From NCBI GenBank assembly GCA_018292915.2, contig JACVVK020000054.1, positions 362,001-426,000 on the forward strand: a DNA stretch of 64,000 nt, in the 5' to 3' direction. The stretch comes from Batillaria attramentaria. Lineage: Eukaryota; Mollusca; Gastropoda; Batillariidae. The stretch's first letter is position 1; each line of letters opens with the position of its first letter. Position numbers and translations under genes: made by a program. This document shows, one piece after another, positions 9,800-20,824 of the stretch. The notes under the pieces were generated by a model. That model was not told the DNA's origin. It did no database searches and saw nothing but the letters and a program-made list of their open reading frames with translations.

Positions 9800-12560
9800 G
9801 TTACCAATGTCTCAGCCGTTACTCAGTGCCTAAAGCCGGACTGAAACTGATTCCAGTCGGTAGCCGGGCCGTGAAACCGTGCAAGCTAACCAGGCTGAAT
9901 CGGGACCGCTGGTTTTCAGTGTTGCCGCCACCACTGATGACAGAAATGGCACAGTAAACGTCAGTGTACTGTTTGGTCCACTGACTCAGTCGACTCAACT
10001 TGAGCCGGCTTGATCATTATCATACTGAATCCGGCAGGTTTGTTGATTTAGTAGTTCAGTGGGGTTTCACTGAGGTTGTCCGTCTCTTTGTACTCAGTGC
10101 TGTGACCCTTTCAGTGCCGGCGCCCGGCCTGTGCCGGCGAACATCGTGGCAAAACTGAAGCTGACTAAATGCAGCACTGAATAAAAAATGAATTACGTCT
10201 AAAGTTTACATATGCTGCAAGACGATTTTACTTTGCATAACAATCATAACTTGAACTGAAAGATTGCAGTTGTCTCAAGTTGCTATCCGGGCGTAACTTG
10301 ACTGACTGACTCGGGGAGTGACTTCGCTGAGTGAAGCTGCGTACTCACTGCACTGTGCAGTGACTGACTACTCCTGCCGTCGAGGACTGAGACTGAGACG
10401 GTCCCCAGTTCACGCATTGCCCTGACGGACGGACGGACTGACTGAGAAGCCCGGCAAAGCCACTGACAGTAGAAAATCAGTAGTAGAACAAGACGAATGA
10501 CATCAAGTTGACCTAACTGAGACGGTCAGTACAACAATAACAAGTATAGCGACATGCTAAATTACTATGTCGCTGAGTAACAACTGAACTGACGCAGTTC
10601 CAAAGTCGTGACGTCCACACATCATCAGTCAGTCTCGTATTCAAGTTCCCGCGGCTGTGGCTCAGTTAGTCAAGTTCAAACAAGGCCGCCTTTGAGGCGG
10701 TGATGTTAGAAAAACATGTACCGTCTGCCGGAGTAGTTAGATTTCTCTCTTTTCAGTAGCCGGTATTCAAGGGACGGTTGCGGAAACTGATCATTTGTGG
10801 TATGGAACTGATTGGCGTACCGCTTCACTGAAGTGAAAATAAAACGTTCATAAAAAAACATACTCAGTCACGGGGGTGGGGGGGGGGGCGGACCAATAAC
10901 CAGTTTTCTTTAGGTATCCAGATTTACGTACGCTTACTGACTGAAAATTAGAGTGTCTAAATACAGCAGTTCAAATTTTAAAAATAATCTCCACCTTCAA
11001 TCTTTACATTAAAAAAAAAAATCAAAGATGGTATACATCTTGATGGAGTAGCTCAGTTTGTCACTGAAAATCAACAATTTTTGCATTTTCCAGGAATCGA
11101 TTTTTTAAAAAAAATACGTTTTCTTTTTACTCACAACACAGCTTTTACACGTAGATGGCACATAGTACATAGTGTTGCCAGATGCCTATACTACCGTCAA
11201 ACCTACTCTTGTCACAAAATCTACTCAAATGCTGTCACTGAAACGGCCAGACGAGCACCTTATCCCGCCACTGACAAGAGTTGTGCCGGATTGGAGACGG
11301 CCGGCTCCGCTACTGAATGGACACTGAAGCGGGTTCAGTCGGGGCCGAGGCCCGGAAGGCCGGGCCGGGTCAGCTACCCTAGCTAACCAGCCAGCTGAAA
11401 ATGATTCAGCCCAGCCAGACTGCGGCGCCTCTCACTGATTTGATGTAGCAGATTGAATCCTTGACTGTGATGGACCAGTTGTAACACAAACAGATCCACA
11501 TTGTACAACTGAAGGCGTGAAGACTGACTTTCCAGTGAAGCCCTCGAGAAGGGGGTGTCACTGAGTATCAATCAACGTGACCACGGCAGCAAGAGTGACA
11601 GCGTGTCGATCACAATGGAAATGTAACTAACTGAATCCTCATCCGACAGGAGACGGTGCCCGCCTTGTATCACCGAAAAGGGAACTGGGGAAAGACAAAA
11701 ACCCTCCGAGCTGGCATTTGTTTTGACTGACCAACATGGGCTTCGTCGCTCAGTCAGACAACTGCCGGGATCAGTATGAGACTGTGACACAGACCCGCGG
11801 ATGCAAATTCATTTCGTCTATTTATTTGATTCATTTATCATGGTTCACGTGACTCATTTCGTCTATATTGATGGAACCGGATAAAACTGATGTCCGTACT
11901 GCGGCCGGCAATGATTTCTGAGTGAGTGTCCGGCGACGCCGCAGGTAACTGGCTGCAACTGAGCAGGGCTTCTTATCAGTCAGCCTCGCGGGACAACGGC
12001 TTGAACAGACCGATTCATTTTCCAAATGTCCGATTACTTTCTTAATTATATCGTGTGATTTCTGCGCCACTGACAGAGGACGACAGATTTCAGGACAAAT
12101 GTCCTGTAGTTTTGTCGTCAATCTAGACGTCTGTCCTATCCCATAGTCCCGGATATCATCAGTCAGGTAAAACCCCGCTCTATGTCAGTCAGTGTCCGCC
12201 GATCGGCCATGATCCTTGGTAACGCCTGCGAGATCAGTCAAGTCATGTTCGTGGTCGTGTTTCAGTGGCACAATCAGCACACCTACTTGTTTCATCATGT
12301 ATTCAGTGGCTTTGGCTCTAAGTTGCAACCTAACCCATATAATCAGTTGCACTAACGGGGGTTGGGGGTGGGGGATGATGTGTGCATTACTATGCCGGGT
12401 ACAAAACTTGTGACAAGGACCACCACCACTGACCACTTGAACCCCCCACAAAAAGGCAAGAAAAAAAATCGGATCAGTCAGTCAGGGTGTATAGTTACTG
12501 TATAGTTACTGAGAGCCTTGTGTGCTAGTGTGACTGAGAAAACGTGAACTGCTAGCTGAC
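9800..12560. repeat. Block of dispersed ACTGA/TCAGT pentamers
   Basis: By hand count the pentamer ACTGA or its complement TCAGT occurs about 70 times in 2.75 kb, against about 5 expected in random sequence. The copies are irregularly spaced, occasionally clustering as GACTGACTGAC, and are interleaved with CCGGC/GCCGG. There is no long tandem period and no ORF. The nature of the block is unknown. Confidence 0.7.
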
Positions 12561-14371
12561 CAAGGGTTAGGGCAATTCCACTGATTTTCACTTCCTGCTG
12601 CTAGAGCTTGTACGTGAACGTACACAACACCGCTTTTCCAGGTAGACTGGCACAACAAGGGAGCTCATATCTGCATTACCGGCAGATTTTCGGTCAGTGC
12701 TGAGGCGAAGCCGGCCCACACACTGCGGTTTAGGTGAAGTCCGAGCATTCAAGTTCTTAGGCCTGTGGGTATATCCTAATCCTCCCCCCCCCCCCGCCCC
12801 ACAGGCATATCTAATCAAACCCTATTCATGTCCTCACATAATATAAAACATCATATGTTCAGCTTCTTCAAAGACAGAGACGGGTGCTCGCCTTGAAACA
12901 CAATGACGCCCAGCCACGGTCAGTGTTACTGACTAGGCTGACTCCGTGAAACTGAAATGTCCACAGCCAGCGGCTATCACGGATGGGTGGATGTTTTGAG
13001 GGCACAGCTTTTGCCCACAAGAAGGCCGCTGATTTCAAGGACCGGCGCCGGGAGACTGGAAAAATCCTTTGCAAAGCTTCGGCTAGGTTTGTCGGGCTTC
13101 GAACCCTCGATGACCTTCCGATCTCGGACAATACGGACTGCCGATCAAACCGAATTCCAGTTTTCCTTCTTCTGCCATGGGTCCACGGTATTGCCAGTCT
13201 ATCATGTCGTGGGCTCAGTGCATGCCAGTAGCTGTGTACTTGTGGCAGCTGGTTACGGGTGAGAAAAGAGCGTGAGTGAAGAGAACCAGGACAAATGAAT
13301 CCGTCCTGCGCGCACTGAATCTGAGAGGTGACCCCTCTACAACCGGCGAACAGAATCAGCTGTGGCCAGAAAGCGGCGCCGGCTTCACTACAAATACTGA
13401 CATATTTGTCACATATGAGTTTCTCTATCAAAAGAAACGGGGGGGGGGGGGGGGGGGGAGGAAAGGGTGTCATTAGTGTCTGGAATAAACCTTGAACTTG
13501 TCATTCCGGTGGCAGCTGGCCTTATCAATGTGGCCGGTAACAACAGTCTCTCAATACTGATTGTGCACGAAGCCCTTCATCCCCCCGCCCCCCCCCCCAA
13601 CCCCCTTCCAAGTTTTGTGATTGATTCATTTCTTTTCCGTCGAGTCAGAAGGCGAGCTTCTTCGCTAGAAAAATTATTCAGTGAGACTTGTTTCGCGAGT
13701 TGTACCTTTACAGCAGCAACCAAAAACCGACATTCAAAAGCAAAGGTGATACAGATGCTCAGATGTGCTTTGGAGTCTCTCATTTGCTAAAACGCAAATC
13801 TCTCTGTGTCTCTCTCTCAAAAATGTGTATCTTCTCAACGGCAAAAATGAAAGCAGAATGTATGAAAACGAACCAAACAAAATTTGTGTCCGTCCAGATT
13901 AACGTTGCACTTCTACTAAACCGGTGGACAGATTCAGCCGATGTAAAAGAGTCACAGTTGCCGGTCGGGTGGGTAATAAAAAATGCTTTGATAGGGCTGA
14001 GTTTTGGTGGGGCCCTCAAGCAAAATGTTCTAATCTGTTTCACTACTTGAAGGACCACGCGTTTCTTGAAATCTTTCGAAAAACGTTGAATCTTGTTACA
14101 GGGGCATTTTCTCTGATGCTAACATAGCACTGCTCTTACTCACCCCGAGGCTCTTTGCGGGTGTAAAATTATTGAGGTCCGTTGTCTCTCAGCGCCGACA
14201 AGCGAAATGATTAGCGACAAGACTGGTACGGAAAATCGAACGTCACCTTATAGTAATTTCGTCACTTGTTGTCTGTGACATCATTAAAGACGTCACGTTA
14301 TCTTGAAATCTAGACGTGTTTTCAGTCAAAACAAACGGCAAATACAAAAATGTGTTTCGTTTCAGCACGGG

Positions 14372-14390
14372 CGCGAACCACACACACGCA

Positions 14391-14450
<60 letters not shown>
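14372..14450. repeat. (CACG)n(CA)n microsatellite
   Basis: Runs of CACG followed by about 25 CA dinucleotides. It produces spurious His-Thr and Val-Cys open frames. Confidence 0.95.
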
Positions 14451-14453
<3 letters not shown>

Positions 14454-15239
14454 GAAGCAAACAAAATGTACACTGACGAAATTATCAAAACGACCGCGCA
14501 CGCACAAACATAAATACTAAAGGAAAAAGAGGACCTAGCAACACAAATGAATATTAACAGTACAGTGCATATTTGGTAATTCAGTCGCCGATTTTCGACG
14601 GTAACCTTTTGTGGAGCCACTTCCTTAGGCCTGTCAAAGAAAAAAGGTTGAGTCAGGCCTTATTTATTTCATGACAGTTTCTCCATTTCTTCTCGGCGTA
14701 AGTGAAACAAGCAAAAACCGACATTTTTACTGCTGTTTTGTAAACCTTACAAATTCTTTTCAAACAATGTATTACTTCCAAACTAATACTCCGACGTCAT
14801 TCACTGACGTCGCTGTTTCTTGCTGTCTCATAATGAAGGTTTTAAAAGCACACGTCAGTCACTGAGCGTGATTACCTTTTACATCATTGTCTTTTTTAAG
14901 GCTCTCCGGCGTATATTATATTATGGGCTATTTTTGATACTGTACATTTTTCCAGATCGAGTTTTCAGTGAAAATTTCACTTATGCCGAGAAAAAAACGG
15001 AAAGTCGTGAAATAAATTAGGTCACAAGGCAGGGATCAACTTTCCTCTTTGAAAGTGGCGCCATAATAAAACGTTGTCGCCAACGATATGTATGTAAACT
15101 CTTTCAGTGGAACTACTCAGGGGGCAAAGGCACGGGGACTGAGGAGAAGGGGTGGATAAGCTTACTGACGTTGATGGAAATAAACAGAACCAGCGCCGGA
15201 AAAGTCAAGTCGGCAAAGAGCCAGGATCAGTAATTATGG

Positions 15240-15361
15240 TGGGTGCCACGGTGTTCAGTTGAGGGTATAACGTCCTTTCCAACACATGCGGGTGATATCA
15301 ACGACGGGGCAACGGGAAAAAGGCCGGCACAAAGTTCTGGCCCTAACCGGGATTCGAACGG
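15240..15361 (-). mobile_element. SINE family B, truncated copy
   Basis: Shares with 56241-56410 the body AACGTCCTTT...GGTGATATCAA...GACGGGGCAACG...GCC(A/G)GCACAA and the B-box-side GGGATTCGAAC, but stops there without the A-box half of the tRNA head. Oriented on the minus strand. Confidence 0.7.
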
Positions 15362-15857
15362 ATTATTACGGTAAACTTAAGCAATGGTCTCAATGATGAT
15401 GTGGTCAGATTTGCTAAGGACTTATTTTGCTTTTGCTTTTGGGCGGTTTGGTTTCGCACAATAAATATCCACCAGGGAATCCCTATCCACAGTCGTTGGC
15501 GACTGAGTTACCAAACACACTATAAAATGCCTGGTCCCCTCACCTTTGTATACACACACACACACACACATATTTACATATTGGGCTCACGTTCATAATC
15601 TTATGGCTGTCTCGTGGAGAAACGTGACTCATGACCGGTATCATGAAAAACTAGAACACATCGCACATACCAGAGTGAGTTGCTGAGTTGTTTGTGCGAG
15701 GCAGAGTCCGAGGGCACGCTTTCTCTGCCGTAGTCAAGCCTGGACCAGCATGAGCGTTTCAAATGAGACTGATCGACTGTTGGGAAGCCCACCTATCATA
15801 TGCCATACAGCAGGTTACCTTTCTTCTGGTACTAATAAGTGAACGCGGGGATAGCAG

Positions 15858-15858
<1 letters not shown>

Positions 15859-15903
<45 letters not shown>

Positions 15904-15917
15904 CAGACAGAGAGAGG
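15859..15917. repeat. (TG)n(AG)n compound microsatellite
   Basis: Pure TG repeats pass directly into AG repeats and then GACAGACAGAG. Simple sequence only. Confidence 0.95.
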
Positions 15918-18386
15918 AGATTCTTAAACACACTCACACTGCAAGCAGATTTAAAAAAACAAAACAAAAAAAAACACAAATCAAATCTACTACTTTATTC
16001 TAAAAATAGACAATCATAAAAACAGTACAGGAAAATGCAAACATGTTTACACACTCCCCCCCCCCCCCCCAAAAAAAAAAAACCCAACCCAACCCCCCCC
16101 CCCCCCCCCAAAAAAAACAAAAACAAAAACCAAAAAAAAACAACAACCAAAAAAACAGCAGCAGTTTTCGATGCTCCTCATCTGGAGAAAAATATGTACA
16201 ACTGTCTACCCCAACATTTGCTTTTTATGGAATACACAATAGTGCTTGTCACAGGACCTGTTTGCACACATATGTACTCTGTGTGTGTGTGTGTGTGTGC
16301 ACAAAATGCAAACATAACATGCTCTTTCTCTGCAGACTTGCCTCTTATAACATCAGCATTGTTATCAAATATACACGGTACTGTTATTACAAATGAACAC
16401 ACTCGTTTTTGTCCCATCCCCATGAGCAAGGACAGGGTGTAGCAGAAGTTACTCCCAAAAGTGAACACACTGACACTGAACACATAAAGCATCGTAATGG
16501 ATAGATTCCAGATGCATACCGTTTCATACAAATACAGCTGGTGATGTACAACAGAAGTGCATACTGAATACAGAAGTAACACCAAAATAGTGGAAAGTCA
16601 CAAATGATCACCTTGAAAACGTGTATACAGTATGTAGAATAAGTAATCCTGGCACCACAGAAAATTCTGCCTATCTAATCTGTTGCACAGTTAAACTACA
16701 AAAAAAGAGGCCCCTCAACAAGAGGTATCGTTCAAGACGCCCCAAACCCCCAGATAATTATACTGGGTGCACAAGCGTAAAGTGGGGAAACAATCTTTGC
16801 TTAATGGCGTACTTTACTGACCTTTCCAATCATGGTTACTGTGACCATCTCTCATTTGGTTAGTCCAAGGTAGTAAAGAGGGGCTTCACCATTTCTAGGA
16901 GTAGGAATCAACCAATTTTGAAGTAAACAAAGTACATCCAATCTGACTGTAAAAATGCCGGCCTGTACAGCAAGTTGTCCTCATAATTAGTATCTTCCTG
17001 TGATATGTGGGTATCTTTAAGGGTGCTACCTTGCTACAAGTGCATGTTTGTTCTAAACGCCACATGTAACCACACATCTAAGAACATTTCCAAATGTCAA
17101 TTTAAAAAATCCACGAGTGGCATTAGGAGGCAGATTATTAATTTGTTTCAGATGCAACTTTACCAAGTTTTGGATTAAGAAAGCCCTAGATAAAATACTC
17201 AACATGACAGTTCCACAAATGGGAAATAAGAGGTATCCTGATTATTAAAAATGACAGAACACAAAAGCCAGAGTGTCGTCAAAGGCAAAAGTGGTCAGAG
17301 ATAAAATATGGTTGAACATCTGACCAACACAAACAACTATGCACAATAAATGCTAATACACCTGTAAATGATATACACAAAACGGATAAATGTAAACTCT
17401 ACACCTGTTTTAGAATGTGATACAGATGTTTGCATCCAGTTGTTCATTTGGCACCCTGTCAAGGAGCCAGTCGATGTCTAGTACATTTTGGCAGTGTTTA
17501 CAATAGGATGAAAACCATCTGAGGAGCCTGCCGTGTACAATGTACCGGTAGTAAAACACTGATGACAGAGTAACTTACGTACTTACTTAACAGTGCACAC
17601 GATGCAAAATGGACGATTCAAACTGTCAGTCAAAAACAAATGAGAATTCACTGCCAAATAGAAACTTTTTTAACACAGTTTAGAATATGAACGTTTGATA
17701 GCAAGCCCTGCTCAGGCTTGATATTCCGCGAATTTCATTCCTTTCTTTCATGAAAGCTTGAGAGAGAAACTGTACTTTCAATGATGTAACTTATTCATAG
17801 GCACAATTTTTCCTCAGCCTTCTATAAAACATACAGCCTGCATTTGTTCCCTGCTCAAAACAAAAGTGTATGTTTAGTCAACCAGCCCAAAATATTATTT
17901 ACAGCAACAAGGAGGATTATGCATACCAGGGCCATCCAGCCAGAGCCAGAAGAATACACAAACAATGGCAGACACCATCCAGTGGTACTGCTTCAATACT
18001 TGTATTGCTTAACAGCAGCCTTTGCATTGCACATCACTTTAAACACCTTAAGGTAGGACAGGCAGCAAAACCAAAGAAATGCGCACAACCATCTTCTGAC
18101 AGACAAAACTGCACTCCAAAAACTAAAGGTGTGTCTGTGCCTACAAAGTACAATTTAAAAAAAATAATTTAAAAATGAATGTTTGTATGCACAGAGATTG
18201 TTGTGGAAAAAAGCTTTTCTTTCAGTGTTGCACTGCCCAACTTTGGTATCAGGTGTTCTGAACACTTTTCCCGTACCAATTATACCAATCCATGCATATC
18301 CTCCTTAGGAAAAAACCAACAACAAACCTACAAGGAGAAAAACAAAAAAGTATGAACACACGCAGACATTTGTTCTGTTTAGAAGT

Positions 18387-20824
18387 ACTTACTTTACTTA
18401 GGCCCCTGGCTCCACGTGGAGCATAGGCCATCGACAACCCTTCGCCATCGCACTCTGTTCTGGGCTAATCTTGCCACTCCAGTCCAGTTGGTCCCCTGCT
18501 TATATAACTCTGCCTCAGTGTCCCGCCTCCAGCTGTTGCGAGGCCGGCCTCTCTTCCTTTTCCCTTGTGGGTTCCATGTCAGGGCTTGGCGTGTGGTGCT
18601 GGATGCTGGCTTCCTGAGGGTGTGTCCAATCCAGCCCCACTTCCTCCGCAGGATCTGCTTGGCCGCTGGTTCCTGCCCTGCTCGCTCCCACAGCTCTTCG
18701 TTCCGGATCTTCTCTGGCCATCGGATGTTGAAGATGCGCCTCAGACAGGTGTTGAGAAATGTCTGGATCTTCTGCTGCATCGTCTTCGTTGTCCTCCATG
18801 TTTCGCATCCGTAAAGCAGAACTGACTTCACGTTGGAGTTATAGATGCGAAGTTTGGTTCTTATGCTGACAACTTTGGATGCCCAGATGTTCTTCAGCAT
18901 GACCATTGCTGCTCTTGCCTTGCCGATTCTGGCTGTGACGTCTCGGTCTGTGCCTCCCTGTCCATCAACCACACTCCCCAGGTAGACAAAGGACTCTACC
19001 TCCCTGATGGGCTCTCCACCGACTGTGACTGGTGTGTTGGCAGTGGTGTTGATCTTCATCAGCTCGGTTTTCCTCCTGTTGATCTTGAGCCCTGTTCCGG
19101 CTGATGTGGCTTCCAGGCATGTAGTCTTGTCCTGCATCTGGCTGTGGCTGTGAGACAGGAGCGCCAGGTCGTCCGCAAAGTCGAGGTCATCCAGCTGCGC
19201 CCAGAGTGTCCACTGTATCCCGTTTTTCCTGCCTGTTGTGGTGGTCTTCATGATCCAGTCGATGACCAGGAGGAAGAGGAACGGGGACAACAGGCATCCC
19301 TGGCGGACTCCGGTCTTCACCTCGAAGCTTTCTGACAACTGGCCAGCATGGGCAATCCTGCAGCTCATGTCTTTGTAGGTGCACTGGATCAGGGAGATGA
19401 TCTTCCCGGGAACTCCATAGTGCCTTAGCAGCTTCCACAGCGCCTCTCTGTCTACACTGTCGAAGGCCTTCTCATAGTCTATGAAGTTGATGTAGAGGGG
19501 GGAGTTCCACTCCAGTGACTGCTCAACAATGATGCGTAGGCTGGCGATCTGGTCAGCGCAGGACCTGTTCCTGCGAAAGCCCGCCTGCTGGTCTCGGAGC
19601 ATAGGGTCGACTGCCTCCCTCATCCTCTCCAGTAGAATTCTGTTGAGAACCTTGCCTGGCACTGACAGGAGCATGATCCCTCGGTAGTTGCTGCAGTCCC
19701 TGAGGTCCCCTTTCTTTGGCAGCTTGATGACGATCCCTTCTTTCCACTGGGCTGGCACCTCTTCCTTCTCCCAGATCTTGCTGAATAGGCTGTGCAGCAT
19801 GTTGACGGCTGTCTCTGTGTCTGCTTTGATGGCTTCTGCTGGTATCTCGTCTGGCCCTGCAGCTTTCCCATTCCTCAGTGTCATGATGGCTTTCCTGATC
19901 TCCGCCTTAGAGGGCTTGTCGCAGTTGATGGGTAGTTCTGTCTCAGCTGGCGGGATGTCTGGTGGTGTTTCAGGGATGGGGCGATTTAACAGCTCCCTGA
20001 AGTGTTCTGCCCATCGCTTCAGCTGTTCCTCAGTTGTTGTCAGTGGGTGCCCGTTCTTGTCCTTCACTGGTTTGTCTGTCTGCTGAAACTTGCCCGCGAG
20101 CTTCTTGGTCACCTGGTACAGGTCTTTTAGGTTCCCTTGTCCGGCTGCTTCCTCTGCTTGACTGGCCAGGTTGTCGATGTAGTCCCTCTTGTCCTTTCTG
20201 GTGCTCCTCTTCACTTCTCTGTCAGCTGCTGTGTATTCTTCCTGTGCCTTTGCCTTAGCTCTTCTTGTTCGGCTCGTGTTCAGTGCAGTTTTCTTCTTTT
20301 TCCTAACTTCCAGCTTCTGGATGGTATCAGCAGAGATCCATTCCTTGTGTTGGGTCTTTCTCTTGCCAAGGACCTCTTCGCATGTGTCGTGCCAGAGTTT
20401 CTTGCTGTGTTCCCATTGTGTCTCGATATCCATTCCACTGTCTTCTATCAGGTCTTGCAGTGGCTGGAACCTGTTGGAAAGGCTGATCCGGAATGCTGCT
20501 TGTGTCTCTGTGTTCCTGAGTAGGCCAACGTTGTACCTGGTCCGTGTGTTGTTGGCGTTGGTGTGTCTCTTAAGCCGAAGTCTCAGTGTTGTAGCAAGAA
20601 GGTGGTGGTCTGATGATACATCGGCACCCCTCATCACGCGCACATCTCGCCACGATCTCCTGAACTTCCGGCTGATGCAGATGTGATCAATCTGGTTCTC
20701 CGTGACATGGTCCGGCGATCTCCATGTGGCCTTGTGGATGCGCTTGTGTGGGAAGATGCTGCCTCCTATCACTAGCTGGTTCAGGGCACAGAAGTCTGCA
20801 AAGCGCTCGCCATTTTCGTTCATC
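18387..20824 (-). mobile_element. 5'-truncated non-LTR retrotransposon (RTE-like LINE) with 13-bp target-site duplication
   Basis: The element is flanked by a perfect direct repeat TCTGTTTAGAAGT (18374-18386 and 20825-20837). The minus-strand 3' end carries a TAAGTAAAGTAAGT tail instead of poly-A. The 5' end is cut inside the endonuclease domain. Same transcriptional orientation as p63/p73, 2.6 kb past its stop codon. A perfect duplication and an uninterrupted reading frame indicate a recent insertion. Confidence 0.9.
18394..20823 (-). CDS. LINE endonuclease (C-terminal part) and reverse transcriptase, 809 codons
   Basis: Opens inside an APE-type endonuclease: NQIDHICISRKF and the catalytic-type SSDHHLL near residue 90. 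Then comes a linker rich in Lys/Arg, and a reverse transcriptase with PKKGD...NYRGIMLLSVPGKVLNRIL, the AGFR motif, YINFIDYEKAFDSVDR (first catalytic Asp region), TGVRQGCLLSPFLF and the FADDLALLSH catalytic box. The C-terminus has a maturase-like or DNA-binding segment (GWIGHTLRK, KRKRGRPRNSWRRDTE) and ends WSQGPK-stop. There is no frameshift or stop over 2.4 kb. The layout fits RTE-type or related LINEs; the exact clade was not determined. The first Met is at the truncation point, so it is not the native start. Confidence 0.9.
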   Translation of the reverse strand: MNENGERFADFCALNQLVIGGSIFPHKRIHKATWRSPDHVTENQIDHICISRKFRRSWRDVRVMRGADVSSDHHLLATTLRLRLKRHTNANNTRTRYNVGLLRNTETQAAFRISLSNRFQPLQDLIEDSGMDIETQWEHSKKLWHDTCEEVLGKRKTQHKEWISADTIQKLEVRKKKKTALNTSRTRRAKAKAQEEYTAADREVKRSTRKDKRDYIDNLASQAEEAAGQGNLKDLYQVTKKLAGKFQQTDKPVKDKNGHPLTTTEEQLKRWAEHFRELLNRPIPETPPDIPPAETELPINCDKPSKAEIRKAIMTLRNGKAAGPDEIPAEAIKADTETAVNMLHSLFSKIWEKEEVPAQWKEGIVIKLPKKGDLRDCSNYRGIMLLSVPGKVLNRILLERMREAVDPMLRDQQAGFRRNRSCADQIASLRIIVEQSLEWNSPLYINFIDYEKAFDSVDREALWKLLRHYGVPGKIISLIQCTYKDMSCRIAHAGQLSESFEVKTGVRQGCLLSPFLFLLVIDWIMKTTTTGRKNGIQWTLWAQLDDLDFADDLALLSHSHSQMQDKTTCLEATSAGTGLKINRRKTELMKINTTANTPVTVGGEPIREVESFVYLGSVVDGQGGTDRDVTARIGKARAAMVMLKNIWASKVVSIRTKLRIYNSNVKSVLLYGCETWRTTKTMQQKIQTFLNTCLRRIFNIRWPEKIRNEELWERAGQEPAAKQILRRKWGWIGHTLRKPASSTTRQALTWNPQGKRKRGRPRNSWRRDTEAELYKQGTNWTGVARLAQNRVRWRRVVDGLCSTWSQGPK

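Larger units (their letters stand above)
9361..15960. other. Intergenic region without a supported gene
   Basis: GC-rich compared with its neighbours. Contains the ACTGA/TCAGT-dense block (9800-12560), poly-G 13439-13458, a mixed CACG/CA microsatellite near 14380-14450, a 3' SINE fragment (15240-15361) and a TG/GA microsatellite near 15859-15915. The open frames here, including one of 201 codons at 12868-13473, match no family I know. Confidence 0.5.

Noticed and set aside
12868..13473. 201-codon minus-strand open frame
   Set aside because: GC-rich sequence, no recognisable domain; the start lies in a poly-G run and no splice partners were seen. A B-box-like GGGTTCGAAGCCC within it hints at an old SINE rather than a gene.
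14243..14620. Val-Cys / His-Thr rich frames (also near 59.9, 61.4, 63.3 and 63.8 kb)
   Set aside because: Produced by (CA)n/(TG)n microsatellites, which have no stop codons in several frames.
18515..20686. Open frames on the plus strand opposite the LINE
   Set aside because: Shadows of the reverse-transcriptase frame.
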